From positions 48,215 to 112,214 of the forward strand of contig JAZURE010000064.1 in the NCBI GenBank assembly GCA_045606045.1: a stretch of 64,000 bases of DNA. The letters are read 5' to 3'. The notes under the pieces were generated by a model. The model worked only from the letters and a program-made list of their open reading frames with translations, made no database searches and was not told the origin of the DNA. The position numbers and the translations under genes were made by a program. This DNA comes from RGIG8748 sp045606045 (GTDB lineage Bacteria > Bacillota > Clostridia > UMGS1810). Shown here in pieces: positions 58,956 through 64,000 of the stretch. Positions within the stretch are counted from its first letter, which is position 1; each line of letters starts with the position of its first letter.

Positions 58956-60149
58956 ATGAAACTGAAACTCTGTGTACTTTTTGGCGGCAAAAGTGTAGAA
59001 CACGAAATTTCCATTATTTCTGCCGTTCAGGCAATGCGCCACATAAACCGCGACAAGTACGATGTAATACCCGTATACATTACAAAATCAAATGAAATGT
59101 TCTGCGGTGAGTGTCTTACCGAGATAGAAGAATACACCAATATATCCGCACTATTAAAAAAGTGCAAAAAGGTTACCTTTGTGACCGAGGGTGGTAAGAC
59201 ATATCTTAAGAAACTTAGTGCAAAGCTCTTTGAAAAGAGTGAAATAACCCATGTGGACATGGCATTTCCCATAGTCCACGGAACAAACTGCGAGGACGGA
59301 ACTCTTCACGGCTACCTTGCCATGATGAATCTGCCCATAGTAGGATGCGGTCTCACCGCTTCGGCAATAGGCATGGATAAATACTACATGAAGACCGTAT
59401 TTAAGGATAACGGCATACCCGTACTCGACTGCAAGTGCTTTACTGCAAAGGAATTTAGTGATGATTCAAGTGCCGTAATATCAGCCATTGAGGACAAAAT
59501 CCCCTACCCTGTAATAGTAAAGCCCGTTAACCTCGGCTCAAGTGTAGGTATAACCAAGGCAACTGACACCTCTTCGCTTATGGAAGCACTCGAAAATGCC
59601 TTTAACTTTGCAAGCAAGGTGCTTGTAGAAAAGGCTGTGGAAAACCTTAAGGAGATAAACTGCTCCGTACTTGGTGACTGCGACGATGCCGAGGCGAGCG
59701 AATGCGAAGAGCCTGTAGGAAGCGACAACATATTAAGCTATGAAGACAAATACACATCAGGAGGAAAAGGCGGTGCAAAGGGCGGCTCAAAGGGTATGGC
59801 AAGCCTTAAGCGAAAGATACCTGCAGACATAACAAAAGAGCAAAGAGACACCATACGAAAGATGGCGGTAGATGCCTTCAAGTGTCTCGGATGCAACGGC
59901 ATAGTAAGAATTGACTTTATGATAGATACCGCCTCGGGCGATATATATCTTAACGAAATTAACACTATCCCCGGCTCGCTCTCATTTTACCTTTGGGAGC
60001 CACTTGGAATTAAATATCCCGAGCTTTTAGACAGAATGATAGAACTTGGCAAAAAGCGCCACAGAGAAAGTCAGGAAATTTCCTACGCATTCGATACAAA
60101 TGTACTTGAGGGTATGACATTCGGCGGAGCAAAGGGCAGTAAAATGTAA
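58956..60149 (+). CDS. ddl: D-alanine--D-alanine ligase
   Basis: A 397-residue ATP-grasp enzyme. N-terminal LCVLFGGKSVEHEISIISAV, FPIVHGTNCEDGTLHGYLAM, LPIVGCGLTASAIGMDKYYM, PVIVKPVNLGSSVGITKATD and the C-terminal RIDFMIDTASGDIYLNEINT match the family. Between about residues 240 and 290 there is a glycine/lysine-rich insert (GGKGGAKGGSKGMASLKRK) in the omega-loop region, making it longer than the usual 310-370 residues. AAAGGACTGATATATAT precedes the ATG. It supplies the MurF-like ligase encoded before it. Confidence 0.94.
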   Translation: MKLKLCVLFGGKSVEHEISIISAVQAMRHINRDKYDVIPVYITKSNEMFCGECLTEIEEYTNISALLKKCKKVTFVTEGGKTYLKKLSAKLFEKSEITHVDMAFPIVHGTNCEDGTLHGYLAMMNLPIVGCGLTASAIGMDKYYMKTVFKDNGIPVLDCKCFTAKEFSDDSSAVISAIEDKIPYPVIVKPVNLGSSVGITKATDTSSLMEALENAFNFASKVLVEKAVENLKEINCSVLGDCDDAEASECEEPVGSDNILSYEDKYTSGGKGGAKGGSKGMASLKRKIPADITKEQRDTIRKMAVDAFKCLGCNGIVRIDFMIDTASGDIYLNEINTIPGSLSFYLWEPLGIKYPELLDRMIELGKKRHRESQEISYAFDTNVLEGMTFGGAKGSKM

Positions 60150-60163
60150 TATATAAAAATTTT

Positions 60164-60197
60164 GACAGTCTTGCAGAAAGCGAGGCTGTCTTTTTTT
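60164..60197 (+). terminator. Intrinsic terminator of the hydrolase-murF-ddl unit
   Basis: An 11-bp stem (GACAGTCTTGC with GCGAGGCTGTC, including G-T pairs) around AGAAA is followed by seven T. Confidence 0.85.
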
Positions 60198-60279
60198 GTT
60201 ACAGTAGTCGAAATCAGTATACAAAACGAATTAAAATAGACTTGAAGATGTCTTATTATATTTAAAAGGAGGTATTTAT

Positions 60280-60456
60280 TTGGAATACAAAAGAACCATG
60301 CCCGTCTTAAGCGGTGACTCTTCGGAGGACTGCGGACTTCTTCTCGGCTATATAGAGGATATAAAGGCAGAAACCGCAGTTAAAATAAGTGCATTGGAAA
60401 TTTTGACACAAATTCTAAAGGAAAAAATCTCACAGATTACGGAGGTGAGCGCATGA
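60280..60456 (+). CDS. Small phage-like protein (58 aa)
   Basis: A 58-residue protein starting at TTG 60280 (then EYKRTMPVLSGDSSEDCG), with AAAAGGAGGTATTTA as a strong ribosome binding site. It has a helical C-terminal half (IKAETAVKISALEILTQILK). Its stop overlaps the start of the next gene as ATGA. I do not recognise a family, but the coupling to two phage-like genes makes it likely to be part of the same module. Too short for most automatic calls. Confidence 0.6.
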   Translation: MEYKRTMPVLSGDSSEDCGLLLGYIEDIKAETAVKISALEILTQILKEKISQITEVSA

Positions 60457-60794
60457 CAAGAGATGATATCATAGAGTCTGTAGATGCGTTAAGACCAAAC
60501 ATCATAAAACCCGTGGACAAATATCACTGGTTAGAGGTTGTCGAAAATCTGATTTTATGCCACATGACGCAACATGGAGAATTTGCCCCCGAAATATCCG
60601 GGGACACTCTCCTATTGGGAACGGAATATAAGGATATGTATGTGTACTATGTAATATCTATGATAGACCTTGCCAATGGGGACATAGCCATGTACAACAA
60701 CAGCTGTACATTCTTTAACGATATGTACCGCACATGGCAGAAGAAGTGGCGCAGAGAACACATCCCCCAAAAAAGAACAGAGGCGGTGGTGTAA
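60453..60794 (+). CDS. Phage-type structural/connector-region protein (113 aa)
   Basis: A 113-residue soluble protein: TRDDIIESVDALRPNIIKPV at the N-terminus and MIDLANGDIAMYNNSCTFFN toward the end. Proteins with the motif ANGEIERYNNS are found in Clostridium phages and prophages beside portal and tail genes, so I place it there; the exact role is not known. Start and stop overlap both neighbours by one to four bases, showing tight coupling. The C-terminus is basic (RTWQKKWRREH). Confidence 0.6.
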   Translation: MTRDDIIESVDALRPNIIKPVDKYHWLEVVENLILCHMTQHGEFAPEISGDTLLLGTEYKDMYVYYVISMIDLANGDIAMYNNSCTFFNDMYRTWQKKWRREHIPQKRTEAVV

Positions 60795-62581
60795 TGCTTC
60801 CTGTAATGCGTTCAAAGAATTCCTCTTCCAAATATGTGATAACTGCATTTGGCGGTATAAACACGGGTTTTTCGCAAGCAGTAAATGAGCTTACACAATC
60901 TAAAAACATGTCGTCTGAGCTTTTCCCTGCCATATCAACGGCAAAAGATTTTGAAAGTATGCAGACTTTTGAAAATTCGATATGTACGGCAAGCTTTTTT
61001 GACAAGCTCTATACCGTAGAGAGAACCAATGCCGACTCGGGTGACATATATCTGCGGTGCGAAGATATGGAAAAGAAAATCTCTTCGTTTGAAAGTGCCG
61101 GGGAGATACCGCAAAACCACAACATAGAATTTCTAAAAGACAGTGCACTTGTGATACCCGAAAATGTTATCTATCATACAAAAGAGGACAAGCTTCAAAA
61201 AGGCGATGTACGTATAACCACTACAAAGACAAACTGTCAGGAGCGTTTCGAGAGACAATCGGGAAAAACTACAGAAATGCCCATGCCATATAATATATGG
61301 TACAGCGCTGAACTTACACACAATTCCATAACCGCCATGAGCAAGAGCTACACAGTGTCATCCACATCCTACAAATTTTACCATTTCAGCCTTACAAGCG
61401 AAATTGAAATAGGAGATGTAGTAACACTCAAAATGAGCGTAAAGCCTATAGATGTTTCTCAAAACAGCGCATATTTTAACTATGTTGAAAAAATGCAAAA
61501 AGGTATAACCCTTAAAATCAAAAACCTGACCAAAACCATTCACAGCACCCCCACGGGTACAGTGACCGAAATAACTGAGCTGATATTTGACGACTACTCA
61601 ATAGATTTGGGCGGATATGACGATGTGGTGGTAATGACTGTAACGGTAGAAAAATCCATACCGAAATTTGTAGACATATGCTCATTTGAAAACAGAATGT
61701 GGGGCATAACCGAGAAAGAGCTTCGTGCCTCCAAGCTTGGCGATGCTTCTGAATGGTATGACTTTTCCGTTGATGAATACGGCACCCTGCCATCATCGTG
61801 CTTTTGCACCGAGGTAGAGAGCGACGGCTCATTTACTGCAGTAACAACCTACGGGGGTAATATACTTGCTTTTAAAGAAGACTGCATCTACAAGGTATAC
61901 GGAAATGAACCAAACGAATACAGTCTTACACGCATAAACTGTGCAGGAGTTAAAAAAGACGCTCACAAAACTCTTGCCACAGTAAACGGCTCGCTTTACT
62001 ACATGGCAAGAGGCGGTATATACTGCTTTAACGGAAGCAGTGTTAGGTGCATAAGCACCAATATGGACATATCGGCACTTACGGCAGTTTCCGCATCGGG
62101 CAATGAACGGTTTTATGTTATTAATCTTAAGTCCGACAGCGAAAACTCTCTCTATGTGTACGATACCTTCAGGGGAGTGTGGCACATAACAGACTGCCCG
62201 CAAAACCTTAACGAAATAATCTTTGGCGATGGCGAACTTTTGTTTATATGTGAAAACGAAGTATTTAAAAATTCCAAGTCCTTTTGCGATAACTGGAAAT
62301 TTGCCTTAAGCTTTGCAAAGAAAGAATTCGCATCCAAGCATGTATGTGCCGTTCTTATGCGCTATTATCTGGAGGACAAAGCAAGCTTTACGGTAACACT
62401 TAAAAACAAGCATGATTCATACACTCTTGCACAAGTTAGCCAAAGTGCTGAAAACAAGCCGCTTTTTATAGATATACCCGTAAGCTGCAGCGAGGATGCA
62501 GATTTGATGTTTGAGGGGAAAGGCAAATTTATACTGACATCCCTTACAGTAAGATACAAAGAAACAGGAATAAAGAATTAG
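60794..62581 (+). CDS. Large beta-rich phage-like protein (595 aa)
   Basis: The 595-residue protein starts MLPVMRSKNSSSKYVITAFG at 60794, overlapping the previous stop by one base. It lacks signal peptide and membrane helices. The central part has repeated beta-type segments ending in paired aromatic/gly motifs (ICSFENRMWGITEKELRASK, GGNILAFKEDCIYKVYG, SLYYMARGGIYCFNG, SLYVYDTFRGVWHITDCPQN), which look like blades of a beta-propeller, as in phage tail or head-stabilisation proteins. Function is not recognised; family membership is inference. No other phage head or lysis gene follows. Confidence 0.6.
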   Translation: MLPVMRSKNSSSKYVITAFGGINTGFSQAVNELTQSKNMSSELFPAISTAKDFESMQTFENSICTASFFDKLYTVERTNADSGDIYLRCEDMEKKISSFESAGEIPQNHNIEFLKDSALVIPENVIYHTKEDKLQKGDVRITTTKTNCQERFERQSGKTTEMPMPYNIWYSAELTHNSITAMSKSYTVSSTSYKFYHFSLTSEIEIGDVVTLKMSVKPIDVSQNSAYFNYVEKMQKGITLKIKNLTKTIHSTPTGTVTEITELIFDDYSIDLGGYDDVVVMTVTVEKSIPKFVDICSFENRMWGITEKELRASKLGDASEWYDFSVDEYGTLPSSCFCTEVESDGSFTAVTTYGGNILAFKEDCIYKVYGNEPNEYSLTRINCAGVKKDAHKTLATVNGSLYYMARGGIYCFNGSSVRCISTNMDISALTAVSASGNERFYVINLKSDSENSLYVYDTFRGVWHITDCPQNLNEIIFGDGELLFICENEVFKNSKSFCDNWKFALSFAKKEFASKHVCAVLMRYYLEDKASFTVTLKNKHDSYTLAQVSQSAENKPLFIDIPVSCSEDADLMFEGKGKFILTSLTVRYKETGIKN

Positions 62582-62590
62582 GAGGTACCT

Positions 62591-63592
62591 ATGACAGACT
62601 ACAGCAAAAAGAAAAAACTTCTCGACGACAACAAGGATATATACATATCCGAATACGACAAAACCTTAAGCTACGATGCATTAAGCCAGATAGTAGACGC
62701 TAAAAAACGCTACGCACAAGCCGCCAAAGACGGCGACAAGGCAGAGATGACCCGTTCCAACAATGTAGCAAATGCAGTCCGTGCAAAATACGGAAGCTAT
62801 ACCGCAGGAAATTCAGGAAATGAGTATAAACCCTTTGTGTATGCCGACACCTCATACGAGGATTATACTTCCAAATACGAGGACGAGCTCGACAGCCTGT
62901 ATGATTCCATAACAAAAAGCCGCGACAGTTTCAGCTACGATTATACCAAAGACCCTGCATATCAGGCTTACAAGGCGGTATACGACAAGCAGGGACAGCT
63001 TGCCTACGACAGAGCACTCGCTGAAAACTCATTAAAGACAAGCGGTGTCCAAAATTCAAATGCCCAAAGTGCCGCCATGCAAGCACTTGGTTACTACAAC
63101 TCACAGCTTGCCGCCAAGATACCCGAGCTTTACGAGGCAGCTTACGAGAGACATTACAAGGATGAGCAAAACCGCCTGGGAAGTCTCATTGATGCATACG
63201 GCATGATATCTGACAGAGAGGAAAGAGACTATTCCAGACACCTTGACAAACTCGCAAATCAAAAGGATATACGCAACTATGCGTATGAGAGAGAGCAGGA
63301 TATGCTCGACAGAAGCTACAAAACTGCTACCGACCAAATGGACAGAGAGTTTGAGCTTGCACTTGCCGCAAATGACGCATCTATGAAAAATCTGGACATA
63401 CTCTATGACCTGATGCGTGACAGTATAGATGACGAAAAATGGAGAGTAAACCACAACCTTAACGCATACAAAAAGGGATACCCCTCCTATCGCGGAAGCA
63501 TAGGAAACAGCAGTATTCTTGACTATGCAAGGACATTATTCGGCAATTCTTCGCTTACTATGGAAGATTTGTATAATCTTTTAGGCTTATAA
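62591..63592 (+). CDS. Helical, charged phage-like protein (333 aa)
   Basis: A 333-residue protein rich in Tyr, Asp, Lys and Gln, predicted largely alpha-helical with coiled-coil potential (DREERDYSRHLDKLANQKDI, AYEREQDMLDRSYKTATDQM). The segment DYTKDPAYQAYKAVYDKQGQ followed by TSGVQNSNAQSAAMQALGYY resembles a conserved protein of uncharacterised phage-like clusters in Oscillospiraceae and relatives. AGGAGGTACCT precedes the ATG. A strong hairpin terminator follows directly. No function assigned; a structural or scaffold role would fit its shape. Confidence 0.58.
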   Translation: MTDYSKKKKLLDDNKDIYISEYDKTLSYDALSQIVDAKKRYAQAAKDGDKAEMTRSNNVANAVRAKYGSYTAGNSGNEYKPFVYADTSYEDYTSKYEDELDSLYDSITKSRDSFSYDYTKDPAYQAYKAVYDKQGQLAYDRALAENSLKTSGVQNSNAQSAAMQALGYYNSQLAAKIPELYEAAYERHYKDEQNRLGSLIDAYGMISDREERDYSRHLDKLANQKDIRNYAYEREQDMLDRSYKTATDQMDREFELALAANDASMKNLDILYDLMRDSIDDEKWRVNHNLNAYKKGYPSYRGSIGNSSILDYARTLFGNSSLTMEDLYNLLGL

Positions 63593-63635
63593 AAACGAGG
63601 CTGTAAAAAACATTGTTTTTTACAGCCTCGTTTTA
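63592..63635. terminator. Long perfect-hairpin terminator
   Basis: AAAACGAGGCTGTAAAAAAC pairs perfectly with GTTTTTTACAGCCTCGTTTT around a 3-base loop. It ends the plus-strand phage-like unit and the minus-strand small gene that follows. Confidence 0.9.
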
Positions 63636-63764
63636 TCACTTTTTACTGCTTGTGGTAGCATTTAATATAATCATTGCCGCTATTATAATTATTGTTACAA
63701 CAAATATTCCGAGCATTCCCTTGCCCATTATGGGGAGGGTAGCTAAAAAAGCATTTATATTCAT
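63636..63764 (-). CDS. OadG-related small membrane protein (42 aa)
   Basis: A 42-residue protein starting MNINAFLATLPIMGKGMLGI, with one membrane helix (FVVTIIIIAAMIIL) and a basic TTSSKK tail. LPIMGKGMLGIFVVT is the signature of small OadG-related subunits that stabilise sodium-pumping biotin decarboxylases. GGAGGTAATGAT precedes the ATG. No oxaloacetate or methylmalonyl-CoA decarboxylase subunit is in the window. Its transcript ends at the same terminator as the phage-like unit. It is too short for most gene callers, but the ribosome site and motif agree. Confidence 0.72.
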   Translation of the reverse strand: MNINAFLATLPIMGKGMLGIFVVTIIIIAAMIILNATTSSKK

Positions 63765-63955
63765 ATCATTACCTCCTTAAGCAGTTGCGTCAGTATCCGA
63801 ACCCGTTTTGGGCAAGGTTTTTTACGCCGCTGCTTTGTTAAAATACTCGCAAATGTGGCGCCTTGCGAGGACGACAAATAAAAAGTGTGCAAATTTTAAA
63901 AATTTAAGGCATACGGGGTTCGACTCCCGTGTGCTTAAAGGATGTGCTATATATA
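63765..63955. other. Intergenic segment with two hairpins
   Basis: No gene is visible. CTCGCAA and TTGCGAG (about 63846-63869) form a 7-bp stem. A second, stronger hairpin lies at 63903-63939 (see findings): a 14-bp stem with one bulged G and an 8-base loop GTTCGACT. No T run follows, so it is not an ordinary terminator. The 5' parts of a tRNA are not found. Confidence 0.5.
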
Positions 63956-64000
63956 ATGAAGAAACTGGTACTGGCTATATGTATAGGCGTGTTTGCGGCG
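63956..64000 (+). CDS. Start of a secreted or lipoprotein gene, truncated by the window
   Basis: Only 15 codons are visible (MKKLVLAICIGVFAA), a basic start followed by a hydrophobic stretch as in a signal peptide. AAAGG lies 14 bp before the ATG, rather far. The product cannot be named. Confidence 0.5.
   Translation, partial: MKKLVLAICIGVFAA

Noticed and set aside
60198..60270. Promoter for the phage-like module
   Set aside because: TTGTTA with TATACA at 16 bp and TTGAAG near TATATT were seen, but both are weak or wrongly spaced.
63860..63945. tRNA or tmRNA gene
   Set aside because: Only a T-arm-like hairpin is present. The acceptor stem, D arm and anticodon arm are missing, and the loop register does not fit a standard 5-bp/7-base T arm.

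Overview
The window looks like a chromosomal segment of a spore-forming, AT-leaning member of the Clostridia. The evidence is a sporulation sigma factor of the SigG type, acetate kinase and phosphotransacetylase side by side, a DnaG-RpoD macromolecular synthesis cluster, AGGAGG-type ribosome binding sites before most genes, and gut-Firmicute style secreted proteins. I cannot name the genus. Almost everything from 1 to 55.5 kb is on the minus strand; from 55.7 to 63.6 kb the genes are on the plus strand.

Layout. 0-2.7 kb: pta-ackA-yceD. 2.8-10.9 kb: a tight minus-strand run dgt, dnaG, rpoD, comEA-like, a two-component system, a GerMN lipoprotein, murI and a LOG-family gene. 10.9-23.6 kb: an accessory island between dgt and metH. 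Its genes are a helix-turn-helix/serine dehydratase fusion, an acetyltransferase, an esterase, a deacetylase-like protein, small membrane proteins, a Fic protein, an unknown protein, a BRO-type protein, a secreted repeat protein and an O-antigen-ligase-like protein. 23.6-38.9 kb: an apparent long operon reading nagD-like, S8 protease, aroB, aroA, aroC, pheA, aroE, aroQ, aroK, gpsA, a beta-lactamase-fold protein, a MetH activation protein and metH. 39-55.5 kb: fba, gltX-glnS, a CPA2 antiporter with a CLC-type channel, rnr-smpB, a flavodoxin, sstT-like, YhcH-like and MATE genes, and an amino-sugar pair (ROK kinase, nagA). 55.7-60.2 kb: sigG, an alpha/beta hydrolase, a membrane-anchored MurF-like ligase and ddl. 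60.3-63.6 kb: four genes resembling isolated phage structural genes.

The most unusual feature is in the accessory island. A repeat of about 180 bp sits directly behind the stop codon of successive genes and just ahead of the next gene, so genes look like cassettes separated by the same element. The element has 11-bp terminal inverted repeats and three internal hairpins. In one copy an internal stem carries two compensatory base-pair changes, so the fold itself appears to be kept. Half-copies or degenerate ends occur at the far edge of the island. No integrase or transposase is visible in the window, so how the elements move is open.

Six intrinsic terminators and six good sigma-A type promoters (17-18 bp spacers) could be read by eye. 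The fba promoter has a perfect 17-bp palindrome just downstream of the -10 box. All functional names are from reading translated sequence and recalling family motifs; no database search was run.
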